Positions 37,435 to 45,912 are shown, numbered from the stretch's first letter. The stretch: DNA of 64,000 nt from Devosia salina (GCF_019504385.1 NZ_CP080590.1:3080001-3144000); one strand, 5' to 3'. The notes: generated from the sequence alone by a model not told the origin. Numbers and translations: made by a program.

Positions 37435-38436
37435 ATGACCCGCCTCTCCCTCGCCGCCCTTTTCGCCCTCACCCTCGTCACCGGCATCATTGCCGTCACC
37501 TTCGGGCCGGCCGATATCAGCGCCGGAGAGGCCTGGTCGATCATCATTCACCACCTGGGCGCGATCCCCGAAAGCCCGGTCTCGCGCCTGCGCGATGCCA
37601 TCGTCTGGGAATTGCGCCTGCCGCGCGTGTTGACCGCGCTTTGCGTCGGCGCCGGTCTTGCCCTCTCGGGCGCGGTGATGCAGGCCCTGACCCGCAATCC
37701 GCTGGCCGATCCCTACCTGCTCGGCCTGTCCTCGGGGGCGGCACTGGGCGCAGTGCTGTTCCTGCTGCTCGGCCTCGGCCTGCTGATGCCCGTCGGCGCC
37801 TTTTTCGGTAGCCTCGGCGCCCTGTCCCTGGCCCTGCTCATCGCGCAGCTGCTTGGCGGCGCAACGCCAAGCCGCGCCATCCTCGCGGGCATCTGCATCT
37901 CGGCGCTGGCCGCCGCCGCGACATCCTTCCTGATCTTCTGGTCGGCCACCGGCGACAGCTACCGGGAAATCCTGAGCTGGCTCATGGGTTCCCTCTCCGG
38001 CTCGCTCTGGTCCGATGCCGCCCTGGTCACGGCCGCGCTTGTTCTCTGCGCTCCGGTCATTCTGCTCTCGGGGCGGGCACTCGACGCCTTCGCCTTCGGC
38101 GACACGGCCGCCGCGACATTGGGCATAGACGTTCCGCGCCTGCGCTGGACCTTGCTGGCCACCACCGCCCTGCTCACCGGCATCATGGTTGCCATTGGCG
38201 GCGCCATCGGCTTTGTCGGTCTCGTCGTGCCCCATGCGGTGCGCCTGGCCGTGGGGTCGCGCCATCGCGTCCTGCTGCCACATGTCATGCTGGCCGGCGG
38301 CCTGTTCATGGTCCTCACCGACACCGCCGCCCGCACCCTGTTCGACCCGCGCGAACTGCCCGTGGGCATCATCACCGCCCTGGTCGGTGCGCCGGTCTTC
38401 CTCATTGTGCTGCTGCGCTATCGGGGGGTGACATGA
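37435..38436 (+). CDS. Putative F420-0 ABC transporter permease (FecCD family)
   Basis: This 333-residue inner-membrane permease has about ten helices. FecCD/BtuC family marks include RLPRVLTALCVGAGLALSG and AVMQALTRNPLADPYLLGLSSG, with GAIGFVGLVVPHAVRL near residue 255 as the ATPase-contact region. It starts 187 bp after the binding-protein gene, across repeat copy C. It overlaps the ATPase gene by ATGA. With the neighbouring genes it makes a complete importer, and F420-0 as cargo is inferred from cofE and FGD in the same operon. Confidence 0.8.
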   Translation: MTRLSLAALFALTLVTGIIAVTFGPADISAGEAWSIIIHHLGAIPESPVSRLRDAIVWELRLPRVLTALCVGAGLALSGAVMQALTRNPLADPYLLGLSSGAALGAVLFLLLGLGLLMPVGAFFGSLGALSLALLIAQLLGGATPSRAILAGICISALAAAATSFLIFWSATGDSYREILSWLMGSLSGSLWSDAALVTAALVLCAPVILLSGRALDAFAFGDTAAATLGIDVPRLRWTLLATTALLTGIMVAIGGAIGFVGLVVPHAVRLAVGSRHRVLLPHVMLAGGLFMVLTDTAARTLFDPRELPVGIITALVGAPVFLIVLLRYRGVT

Positions 38437-39215
38437 GCGCACTCAGCGTCAGAGACCTCTCGGTCAGCCGCGGCGGCCATGCCATTGTCGATGGAGTGGG
38501 GTTCACGGCGCCCAGCGGCCGGATCACCGGCTTGATCGGCCCCAATGGCGCTGGCAAGTCCACCCTTTTGGCAGCCATTCTCGGCCTCACGCCCGCGACG
38601 GGCGCGGCGCATTTCGACGGCCTCGACCTGCCGAGAATGGCGCGCCGGGACCGCGCCCGACAGGTCGCTTTCGTCGAGCAGTCGGCCACCACCGACGACC
38701 GCCTGAGCGTCGAGGAGGTTGTGGCGCTGGGACGCATTCCCTTCGAGGCCGCGTGGCAATCCGGCCCCAGCCCCGAAGACCAGGCGATTATCGCCAGGGC
38801 GCTCGCGGAAACCGGCATGGCCTCATTTGGCCCGCGCCGTTTCGATACGCTCTCGGGCGGTGAACAGCAGCGCGTGCACCTCGCCCGCGCGCTGGCCCAG
38901 CAGCCGCGCCTGCTGCTGCTCGACGAACCCACCAGCCATCTCGATATTCGCGCACAATTGCAGTTGCTGGCGCTGCTGCAAGGCAAGGCCGCAACTGGCA
39001 TGACCATCATGCTGGCGCTGCACGATCTCAATCTTGCTGCCCGCTTCTGCGATCATCTCGTCGTGCTGGCTGGCGGCAGGCTGGTGGCCGAGGGCCGGCC
39101 GAACGACGTCCTCACCCCGTCCCTGCTGCGCGAAGTCTATGGTGTGAGCGCCCGCCTGGTTGCCGACCCAGCCGCCGGCGACGCCCTCATCGTCTATGAT
39201 CAGGCGGTCGAATAG
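38433..39215 (+). CDS. Putative F420-0 ABC transporter ATP-binding protein
   Basis: This 260-residue ATPase of the FecE/BtuD class has Walker A GPNGAGKST (about residues 36-44), a Q-loop (FVEQSATT), signature LSGGEQQRV, Walker B LLLLDEPTSHLD and switch His (ALHDLNLAARF). It is the last gene of the operon fgd-cofE-binding protein-permease-ATPase. All junctions except the one holding repeat C are overlaps or gaps of a few bases. Confidence 0.82.
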   Translation: MSALSVRDLSVSRGGHAIVDGVGFTAPSGRITGLIGPNGAGKSTLLAAILGLTPATGAAHFDGLDLPRMARRDRARQVAFVEQSATTDDRLSVEEVVALGRIPFEAAWQSGPSPEDQAIIARALAETGMASFGPRRFDTLSGGEQQRVHLARALAQQPRLLLLDEPTSHLDIRAQLQLLALLQGKAATGMTIMLALHDLNLAARFCDHLVVLAGGRLVAEGRPNDVLTPSLLREVYGVSARLVADPAAGDALIVYDQAVE

Positions 39216-39236
39216 GACGCGCCGACAAATACCCGA

Positions 39237-39266
39237 TTGACAATCGCGCCCCGCCCGCCCAAAAAT
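39237..39266 (+). promoter_or_regulatory. Predicted promoter of the F420-type oxidoreductase gene
   Basis: TTGACA (39237-39242) and, after 18 bp, AAAAAT (39261-39266) form a -35/-10 pair. The operator palindrome begins at the last base of the -10 and covers the expected start site, the same geometry as at the F420 operon. Confidence 0.5.
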
Positions 39267-39283
39267 TTGATCGACTGGTCAAA
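39266..39283. promoter_or_regulatory. Palindromic operator 2 (F420-type oxidoreductase)
   Basis: TTTGATCGACTGGTCAAA lies 88 bp before the oxidoreductase start, with symmetry extended by AAT/ATT flanks. Its reverse complement TTTGACCAGTCGATCAAA matches operator 1 in 16 of 18 positions, the two differences being central spacer bases. Confidence 0.7.
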
Positions 39284-39371
39284 TTTCGGCGGCATGGCCC
39301 GGACGATTGATCCTCAGCGATCCGATGAGGTCATGCGCCACTGATACGCGTGGGAGCGCAGAGGGCACATT

Positions 39372-40373
39372 ATGGAATTCGGCATTACCTTCAAGGGCTT
39401 TATCGAGCATGAGCGCGCCCGCTATCTGGTGCGCGCCGCCGAATATGCCGGCTTTTCCTATTGCTGGTTCTATGACAGCCACATCCTCTGGCGCGACTGC
39501 TACGCGGCCATCGCCATGTGCATGGAACACACCACCGACATGCGCTTCGGACCGCTGGTGACCAATCCGGATGTGCGCGACTGGTCGGTGGCTGCCTCAA
39601 TTTTCGGCTCGCTCTCCAAGCAGTCCGGCGGCCGTTTCGACCTCGCCGTCGGCCGCGGCGACTCTTCCATGCGCGTCATGGGCAAAAAGCCCGCCACTTT
39701 GAAGCGCGTTGCCGAATTCATCGACAAGGCCAAGGCCATGGTGCGCGGCGAGGAAGTGACCTATGGCGAAATCCCCGCCTCGGTGAAATTCCCCTGGGCG
39801 GTGGGCCACGAGATGCCGAGCTGGATCGCCGCCTATGGTCCGCTCGCGCTCAAAACCGCGGGCGAGCACGCCGATGGCGTCGTGCTGCAGATCGCCGATC
39901 CGGGCCTCTGCAAATGGTTCACCGACCAGTGCATCGACGCGGGCAAGGCCGCCGGCAAGGACATGTCGGGTTTCCGCTCCATGGCCGCTGCCCCCGCCTA
40001 TTTCGGCGACAAGAAGCGCGCCATCGAGCATGTGAAGTGGTTCCCGGCCATGGTCGGCAATCACGTGGCCGACATTGTCGAGAAGTATGGCGCCGACAGC
40101 GACAAGGTGCCCTCGAGCCTGACCAGCTATATCGAAAAGCGCCGTGGCTACGACTATTCCAAGCACGGCCAGGCCGATAACCCCTATCTCGACTTCATCA
40201 CCGACGACGTGGTGGAGAGCTTCTGCGTGCTGGGCGAGCCCGAGGATCACATCAAGAAGCTCCACGAGCTTGAGGCGGCGGGCGTTACCCAGTTCAACAT
40301 CTATCTCGACAGCGGCGACGAGGAAGAAATCATCGCCAATTACGGTCGGCACGTTATCCCGGCCTTCCGCTGA
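39372..40373 (+). CDS. LLM-class F420-dependent oxidoreductase (CPS_4043-like)
   Basis: This 333-residue bacterial-luciferase-like TIM barrel starts with EFGITFKGFIEHERARYLVRAAE. Motifs YCWFYDSHILWRDCY, VGRGDSSMRVMGKKPATL and YGPLALKTAGEHADGVVLQ place it with a family of putative F420 enzymes that I recall as typified by Colwellia CPS_4043. This is not the FGD branch, and the substrate is unknown. GAGGG precedes ATG 39372. It is monocistronic, with its own promoter, the shared operator and a strong terminator. The supply of reduced F420 would come from the neighbouring operon. An FMN-dependent enzyme is the alternative. Confidence 0.82.
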   Translation: MEFGITFKGFIEHERARYLVRAAEYAGFSYCWFYDSHILWRDCYAAIAMCMEHTTDMRFGPLVTNPDVRDWSVAASIFGSLSKQSGGRFDLAVGRGDSSMRVMGKKPATLKRVAEFIDKAKAMVRGEEVTYGEIPASVKFPWAVGHEMPSWIAAYGPLALKTAGEHADGVVLQIADPGLCKWFTDQCIDAGKAAGKDMSGFRSMAAAPAYFGDKKRAIEHVKWFPAMVGNHVADIVEKYGADSDKVPSSLTSYIEKRRGYDYSKHGQADNPYLDFITDDVVESFCVLGEPEDHIKKLHELEAAGVTQFNIYLDSGDEEEIIANYGRHVIPAFR

Positions 40374-40383
40374 TCCTCCGAAG

Positions 40384-40407
40384 GCGCGCCCCCGGGCGCG
40401 CTTTTTT
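40384..40407 (+). terminator. Terminator after the F420-type oxidoreductase
   Basis: GCGCGCC and GGCGCGC form a 7-bp stem around CCCG, followed by six T. It separates the oxidoreductase gene from the deaminase gene downstream. Confidence 0.85.
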
Positions 40408-40486
40408 CTTGAGCGCGACGCCCCGACTCTGGCCATTGTTCCGGCGAATGTCTGGCCATCCGGTTTGGCACAGGGGGAACGCGACC

Positions 40487-41770
40487 ATGTTTGACCTCAA
40501 GCTGACCAATGCCACCCTGCCCGACGGCAGGACCGGCATGGATATCGGCATCCGGCAGGGGCGCATCGCGGCGGTCGAGGTTGGGCTGGCCGGAGAGGCC
40601 GGCCAGGTAATCGATGCCGCGGGACAATTGGTGAGCCCGCCTTTCGTCGACTGCCACTTCCACATGGACGCCACGCTTTCGCTCGGCCATCCGCGCTACA
40701 ATGAAAGCGGCCGCCTACTCGAAGGCATCCAGATTTGGGGCGAGCTCAAACCGCTCCTGACCCAGGACGCCGTCATCCAGCGGGCGCTGGACTATTGTGA
40801 CCTGGCCGTGTCGCAGGGCCTCCTCGCCATCCGCACGCATGTCGACATCTGCGATACCCGCCTGCTCGGCGTCGAAGCCCTGCTCGCGGTCAAGAAACAG
40901 GTCGCCCCCTATATCGACCTGCAACTGGTCGCCTTCCCGCAGGATGGCTATTACCGCTACCCACGCGCGGTGGACTTGCTCGACCGTGCGCTTGACATGG
41001 GTGTCGACGTGGTTGGGGGCATCCCGCATTTCGAGCGCACCATGGCCGATGGTGCAGCCAGCGTGAAAGCCCTGTGCGAAATCGCCGCCCGGCGCGGCCT
41101 GTTGGTCGACCTGCATTGCGACGAGACCGACGATCCGCTTTCGCGTCACATCGAGACCCTGACCTATGAGACGCAGCGCCTCGGCCTCAATGGCCGCGTC
41201 AATGGCTCGCACCTGACATCCATGCATTCCATGGACAATTACTATGTCTCAAAGCTCCTGCCGCTGATGGCCGAGGCCGGAGTCAGCGCGACGGCCAATC
41301 CGCTGATCAATATCGGCATCCAGGGCCGGCACGACACCTATCCCAAGCGCCGCGGCATGACCCGCATCCCCGAGATGCTGACCCAGGGCATCACCTGCGC
41401 CTTCGGCCACGACTGCGTCATGGACCCCTGGTATTCGCTGGGCCAGGCCGACATGCTGGAAGTCGCTTCCATGGGCCTGCATGTCGGCCATATGACCAGC
41501 CGCGACGCGATGCGCCAGTGCTTCGAACTCGTCACCACCGGCCCGGCGAAGATCATGCATCTCGATGGCTACGGGCTCGATATCGGCTGCAAGGCAGACC
41601 TGGTGCTGCTCCAGGCCGCCGATCCGATCGAGGCCATTCGTCTCAAGGCCACCCGCCTCGCGGTCATCAAGTCCGGCAAGGTCATCGCCTCCGCGCCGCC
41701 GCGCGGGAGCGCCCTCAACCTGCCCGGCCGCCCCGCCTCCATCGATGCCTCAAGGATTGGACCACGCTGA
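40487..41770 (+). CDS. CodA-like cytosine deaminase family amidohydrolase
   Basis: This 427-residue metal-dependent amidohydrolase is close in layout to E. coli CodA. It has the HxH pair in PPFVDCHFHMDATL (about residues 55-60), DLHCDETDD with the third His (about 206), and the metal Asp in AFGHDCVMDPWYSLG with the following ADMLEVASMGLHVG. Cytosine, isoguanine, creatinine or another heterocycle could be the substrate, and the sequence does not decide. AGGGGG precedes ATG 40487. The stop overlaps the next start as TGATG. Confidence 0.85.
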   Translation: MFDLKLTNATLPDGRTGMDIGIRQGRIAAVEVGLAGEAGQVIDAAGQLVSPPFVDCHFHMDATLSLGHPRYNESGRLLEGIQIWGELKPLLTQDAVIQRALDYCDLAVSQGLLAIRTHVDICDTRLLGVEALLAVKKQVAPYIDLQLVAFPQDGYYRYPRAVDLLDRALDMGVDVVGGIPHFERTMADGAASVKALCEIAARRGLLVDLHCDETDDPLSRHIETLTYETQRLGLNGRVNGSHLTSMHSMDNYYVSKLLPLMAEAGVSATANPLINIGIQGRHDTYPKRRGMTRIPEMLTQGITCAFGHDCVMDPWYSLGQADMLEVASMGLHVGHMTSRDAMRQCFELVTTGPAKIMHLDGYGLDIGCKADLVLLQAADPIEAIRLKATRLAVIKSGKVIASAPPRGSALNLPGRPASIDASRIGPR

Positions 41771-42534
41771 TGCAACTTTCCGCCTGTATCGAATGGCTCT
41801 ATGCCGACGAAGCCGAGGACATTGGCGACCGCATTCGCCTTGCCAAGGCCGCCGGGCTCGACGCCGTTGAATTCTGGCTGTGGAGCAACAAGGACCTCGA
41901 CGCCATCGAGGCGGCGCTGGCAGAGACCGGGATTGCCCTCTCCGGTTTCGTCGCCGAACCGATGATTGCCCTCACCGATCGGGCCAATCAGGCCGCCTTC
42001 CTCGAGGGCCTGAAACGCTCCGTGGAGATCGCCAATCGCCTCGGCGCGAAAGTGCTGATTGCCCAGGCGGGCAATGACCTGCCCGGAAAGTCCCGCCATG
42101 AGCAACGGGCCGCCCTCACCGCCTGCCTTGCCGCTGCTGCCGATGTGCTGGAGGGCTCCGGCGTGCGCCTCGGCGTCGAACCACTCAACACGCTGATCGA
42201 TCACCAGGGCTATTTCCTGCCCTCGACCGTCGAGGCGCTCGATATTGTCGACGACGTCGGCCGGCCCGAAATCGGCGTGGTCTATGACCTCTATCACTCG
42301 CTCGTCATGGGCGAGGTGCCGCAGGCGGTGGTCGCCGGCCGCGTCGATCGCATCATCCACGTTCACGTCGCCGATCACCCCGGCCGTCAGGACCCCGGCA
42401 CCGTCGGGCTCGACCTCAGGACGTCTCTCGCCTGGCTCTTTGCCAATGGCTATGCGGGCAGGGTCGGCCTCGAATATCGCCCGGCAACACCCACCAGCCG
42501 GGGGCTGAAAAGCGTGCGGCGGCACTTGGAGTAG
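41770..42534 (+). CDS. Hydroxypyruvate isomerase-like TIM-barrel protein
   Basis: This 254-residue protein of the xylose-isomerase-like TIM barrel superfamily shows the Hyi family pattern: SACIEWLYAD at the N-terminus, and metal-binding Glu in LGVEPLNT and in the terminal VGLEYRP, with HVHVADHPGRQDPG. Hyi interconverts hydroxypyruvate and tartronate semialdehyde. Given its overlap (TGATG at 41768-41772) with a deaminase, a related sugar-acid or ring-fragment isomerase is also possible. Confidence 0.8.
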   Translation: MQLSACIEWLYADEAEDIGDRIRLAKAAGLDAVEFWLWSNKDLDAIEAALAETGIALSGFVAEPMIALTDRANQAAFLEGLKRSVEIANRLGAKVLIAQAGNDLPGKSRHEQRAALTACLAAAADVLEGSGVRLGVEPLNTLIDHQGYFLPSTVEALDIVDDVGRPEIGVVYDLYHSLVMGEVPQAVVAGRVDRIIHVHVADHPGRQDPGTVGLDLRTSLAWLFANGYAGRVGLEYRPATPTSRGLKSVRRHLE

Positions 42535-42598
42535 CGCCGCCGCCGGGGGCTTCGTGCGGACCGAGGGAGACTTCCGCCTGTCACGAGCCCGATGCCGG

Positions 42599-44107
42599 TC
42601 AGTCGTCCTCGACAAACACCTCCGCGCGTTTCTTGCGGATGGCCGGAAGCACTGCCACCAGAACCGCACTTAGCGCCAGCGCCAGCAGGGTTGCGGAAAT
42701 CGGCCGATGCAGGAAGATCATCGGATCGCCGCGCGAGATGATCATCGCCCGCCGCAAATGTTCCTCCAGAAGCGGCCCAAGCACGAAGCCGAGCAGCAGC
42801 GGCGCCGGTTCGCAACCGAAGCGGATGAGCAGGTAACCGACGATGCCGAAGAAGGCGATGGCATAGATGTCGTAAATGTTCTGGTTGATCGAAAAAGTGC
42901 CAATACAGGCGAACAGCACGATCGCCGGGAACAGCACCCGGTAGGGGATCGAGAGCATCTTCACCCACAGGCCAACCAGCGGCAGGTTGAGGATGACCAG
43001 CAGGAGATTGCCGATCCACATCGAGGCGATGATGCCCCAGAACAGCGCGGGCTGCTCGTTGATGACATTGGGCCCCGGCGCGATGCCCTGGAGAATGAAC
43101 GCCCCGATCATCAGCGCCATAACGGGGTGGGCGGGAATGCCCAAGGTCATGAGCGGAATGAAGGACGTCTGAGCCGCGGCATTGTTGGCCGATTCCGGCC
43201 CGGCCACCCCCTCGATGGCGCCCTTGCCAAACTCCTGCGGATGCCTGGAAAGCCGCTTTTCCGCAGAATAGGAAGCAAAGGACGACAGGATATGCCCACC
43301 GCCCGGCAACACGCCGAGGATCGACCCGATCCCCGTGCCGCGCAGCACCGGCATGATGATGCGCCTGAGATCGTCGCGGGTGAGCCAGAGGTTCTTGACG
43401 GCTTTGACGCCCACCTCGCGCTCATGCTCGTTTTCGAGATTGCGTAGGATTTCGGCCACGCCGAACACGCCCACCGCCACGGCAACGAAATTGAGCCCGC
43501 CGAACAATTCCCTGAGCCCGAAGGTGAAACGTGGCGTGCCGGTATAAATGTCCTGCCCCACCATGCCCAAAAGCAGGCCCAGCACAATCATGCCGAGCGC
43601 CTTGAGGATGGAGCCATGCGCCAGGGCGATGGAGACCAGAAGGCCCAGCACGATCAGAGAGAAATATTCGGGTGCGCCGAAATTGAGCGCGGCTCGGGCC
43701 AGCGGCGGCGCGAAGGCGGCGAGGAGGAAGGTCGCCACCGAACCGGCAAAGAAGGAACCGATTGCGGCCGCCGCCAGCGCCGGGCCGGCACGGCCCTTGC
43801 GGGCCATCTGGTAGCCGTCGATCGCGGTGACGGCTGCCGAGGATTCCCCCGGCAGGTTGATGAGGATGGCGGTGGTCGAGCCGCCATATTGCGCGCCATA
43901 GTAGATGCCCGCCAGCATGATCAGCGCCGTCTCGGCATTGAGCGAGAAGGTGATCGGCAGCAGCATGGCGATGGTCGCCGTCGGCCCGATGCCCGGCAGC
44001 ACGCCGACCAGCGTGCCCAGCAGCACGCCCACGAAGCAGTAAAGGATGTTGAACGGATCGAGCGCGACCGAAAAGCCGAGGCCGAGCGAAGAGAAAAGGT
44101 CCATCAT
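42599..44107 (-). CDS. tctA: Tripartite tricarboxylate transporter, large permease TctA
   Basis: This 502-residue membrane protein has about 12 helices. TctA signatures are GTLVGVLPGIGPTATIAMLLP (early membrane loop), YGGSTTAILINLPGESSAAVT, and PGGGHILSSFASYSAEKR with EFGKGAIEGVAGPESANNAA. TctA with TctB forms a secondary, cation-coupled importer fed by a periplasmic Bug-type protein. It is the last gene of tctC-tctB-tctA and follows tctB by 7 bp. Confidence 0.93.
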   Translation of the reverse strand: MMDLFSSLGLGFSVALDPFNILYCFVGVLLGTLVGVLPGIGPTATIAMLLPITFSLNAETALIMLAGIYYGAQYGGSTTAILINLPGESSAAVTAIDGYQMARKGRAGPALAAAAIGSFFAGSVATFLLAAFAPPLARAALNFGAPEYFSLIVLGLLVSIALAHGSILKALGMIVLGLLLGMVGQDIYTGTPRFTFGLRELFGGLNFVAVAVGVFGVAEILRNLENEHEREVGVKAVKNLWLTRDDLRRIIMPVLRGTGIGSILGVLPGGGHILSSFASYSAEKRLSRHPQEFGKGAIEGVAGPESANNAAAQTSFIPLMTLGIPAHPVMALMIGAFILQGIAPGPNVINEQPALFWGIIASMWIGNLLLVILNLPLVGLWVKMLSIPYRVLFPAIVLFACIGTFSINQNIYDIYAIAFFGIVGYLLIRFGCEPAPLLLGFVLGPLLEEHLRRAMIISRGDPMIFLHRPISATLLALALSAVLVAVLPAIRKKRAEVFVEDD

Positions 44108-44114
44108 GGCGCTC

Positions 44115-44576
44115 CTAGAACCGAAGCCACGGGCCGACGAGCGGGACGATCATCCCAAGCCCCACAACAAAGATGAGCAGGCACAGCACGCACAACCCGG
44201 CCGCGATCACCAATGCCGAAAGCACGGTGTTGCGACTGGACGACATGGCGGTGGCAAAGCCGGCAATCAGCACCACCGGAATAAACCCCAGGCCTCGAAT
44301 GGTGGCTGCAAAGAAGATGACCGTGCCCAGCACCAGCAGCGTTCCACGCCAGGGCCAGGGTGGTGGCGCCTCCTCGTCCGGCTTGCCTATGCCCTTGGCC
44401 GCGACGGCGATGCCCAGCGCTATCAGAATGCCGCCCAGCACGATGGGCATGAAGCCCGGCCCCATGCGGAACGGCGTGCCAAATTCGTAGCGCATTGCCT
44501 CAAGGGCAAAATAGGCGCCAAAGGCGACGAAGATCGCGCCGGCCGCCAGGTCGTTTCGAGAAGCGTTGAGTGCCAT
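44115..44576 (-). CDS. tctB: Tripartite tricarboxylate transporter, small permease TctB
   Basis: This 153-residue protein has four predicted membrane helices (AAGAIFVAFGAYFALEAM, FMPIVLGGILIALGIAVA, TLLVLGTVIFFAATIRGLG, and a longer hydrophobic stretch through LVIAAGLCVLCLLIFVVGLG), as expected of TctB. GGGGGAG precedes ATG 44576. The 189-bp gap to tctC shows no gene and may serve to set different expression levels. Confidence 0.88.
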   Translation of the reverse strand: MALNASRNDLAAGAIFVAFGAYFALEAMRYEFGTPFRMGPGFMPIVLGGILIALGIAVAAKGIGKPDEEAPPPWPWRGTLLVLGTVIFFAATIRGLGFIPVVLIAGFATAMSSSRNTVLSALVIAAGLCVLCLLIFVVGLGMIVPLVGPWLRF

Positions 44577-44765
44577 GTCTCCCCCGGATCATGCAAATAA
44601 GGCCTCACACGCGCTGTCCCGCCCCATAGGGCTGGAACAAGCAATCCAACTGGTTCACCCGTGCCCGTCTCCCCTTGACCGGTGGAGTCGAGAGCAGGTC
44701 GGGACCAGGCGTGTCGGCCTCGACGATGGCCCGCGGCAACGACGCCGCGAGCCATCATTGCTCAA

Positions 44766-45749
44766 TTACTGCGCGGACACGCCGGCAGCAGCGATCACCT
44801 CGGCCCAGAGACCGATCTGGCCTTCCAGCTTCTCGGCCAGGGCGTCCGGCGTCGCCTGGCTGGCGGGAACCGGATAGGTGCCCAGTTCGGCAAAGCTGTT
44901 ACCCACCGTTTCGTCGGCCAATGCGGCCTGCAGCGCCTTGCTCAGCCGCTCAACGATGGCGGGATCGGTGCCAGCCGGGGCGTAAAGGCCGTGCCAGATC
45001 GAGAGATTGAAATTGTCCAGCCCACCCTCGGACAGGGTCGGAACCTCGGGCAGAACGGCAATGCGTTCCGGCGTGGTGACGGCATAGGCCTTGATTTCGC
45101 CGGCCTGGATCTGGCTCGTGGTGTTGGTAGTCTGGTCGCACATCATGTCGATCTGGCCACCGAGCAGGTCGGTCATGGCCGGGCCGGTCCCCTGATAGGG
45201 CACTTCCGTCATCTTGGTGTCGATCGCATCCATGAACAGCAGGCCGCAGAGCTGGCTGGCGGCACCGATGCCGGCATTGGCATAGGTAACGTTTTCACCA
45301 TTCTCTTTCACATAGGCGATCAGGTCTTCCAGCGTCGCGGGTTCGAAGTCCTTGCGCGCCACGATGGTCATGGGCACTTCGGTGACCAGGCCGATGGGCG
45401 CGAAATCGGTCATCGGATCGTAGGGCAGGCTGGCATAGAGCGCCGGGGCGGTGGACATGCCGATATGGTGCAGCAGCAGGGTATATCCATCGTTTGGCGC
45501 TGCCGCGACCTGTCCAGCGCCCAGTGTGCCGCCGGCGCCACCCACATTCTGCACCACCACCTGCTGGCCCAGATCCTCGCTCATCGCCGCCGCGACAAGA
45601 CGGGTCACCGTGTCGGTCGGGCCGCCGGCCGAGAACGGCACCACGATGGTGACGGGCTGGGTCGGATAGTCCTGCGCCACAACGGAAATGGCGCTGAGTG
45701 CTGAACCCACGGCCAGGCCTGCGGCAAGAATCTTCACGATGGTCTTCAT
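44766..45749 (-). CDS. tctC: Tripartite tricarboxylate transporter binding protein TctC (Bug family)
   Basis: This 327-residue periplasmic protein has a signal peptide ending in SVVAQ (about residue 26). The Bug-family ligand region includes YPTQPVTIVVPFSAGGPTD, VVQNVGGAGGTLGAGQVA and VPYQGTGPAMTDLLGGQID. These proteins bind carboxylates such as citrate, tartrate or aromatic acids through main-chain contacts. GGGAGG precedes ATG 45749. It is driven by the sigma-54 promoter at 45811-45827 and is first in tctCBA. Confidence 0.93.
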   Translation of the reverse strand: MKTIVKILAAGLAVGSALSAISVVAQDYPTQPVTIVVPFSAGGPTDTVTRLVAAAMSEDLGQQVVVQNVGGAGGTLGAGQVAAAPNDGYTLLLHHIGMSTAPALYASLPYDPMTDFAPIGLVTEVPMTIVARKDFEPATLEDLIAYVKENGENVTYANAGIGAASQLCGLLFMDAIDTKMTEVPYQGTGPAMTDLLGGQIDMMCDQTTNTTSQIQAGEIKAYAVTTPERIAVLPEVPTLSEGGLDNFNLSIWHGLYAPAGTDPAIVERLSKALQAALADETVGNSFAELGTYPVPASQATPDALAEKLEGQIGLWAEVIAAAGVSAQ

Positions 45750-45810
45750 GTTTTGTGGTCCTCCCAAATTGCGTTCACCCGGAGTTGCTCCCCCGGAACG
45801 CTCCCAGCCT

Positions 45811-45827
45811 TGCAAGCAGCGTGCCAC
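45811..45827 (-). promoter_or_regulatory. Sigma-54 promoter of tctCBA
   Basis: On the minus strand GTGGCACGCTGCTTGCA matches the -24/-12 consensus TGGCAC-N5-TTGCA exactly. It lies 62 bp upstream of the tctC start and downstream of two palindromic activator sites, and a sigma-54 activator gene (dctD) is adjacent. Confidence 0.9.
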
Positions 45828-45879
45828 GTAAAAAATGCAAGGCAGATATGCAATTTCGCCGCCGCATGTTAACTCATCT

Positions 45880-45893
45880 GGCAAGAACTTGCC
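45880..45893. promoter_or_regulatory. DctD-type activator site 1
   Basis: GGCAAGAACTTGCC is a 14-bp perfect palindrome. Its twin, GGCAAGTTCTTGCC, lies with its centre 33 bp away, that is, about three helical turns on the same face. They sit upstream of the sigma-54 promoter, as expected for an activator bound cooperatively. Confidence 0.85.
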
Positions 45894-45912
45894 GCGACTT
45901 CCGCAGAAGGCT

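Noticed and set aside
36300..39215. The ABC importer next to cofE being an ordinary vitamin B12 or heme transporter
   Set aside because: The protein class alone allows this, but tight coupling to cofE and FGD, without any corrinoid or heme gene nearby, makes F420-0 the better reading. It is kept as an alternative in the feature text.
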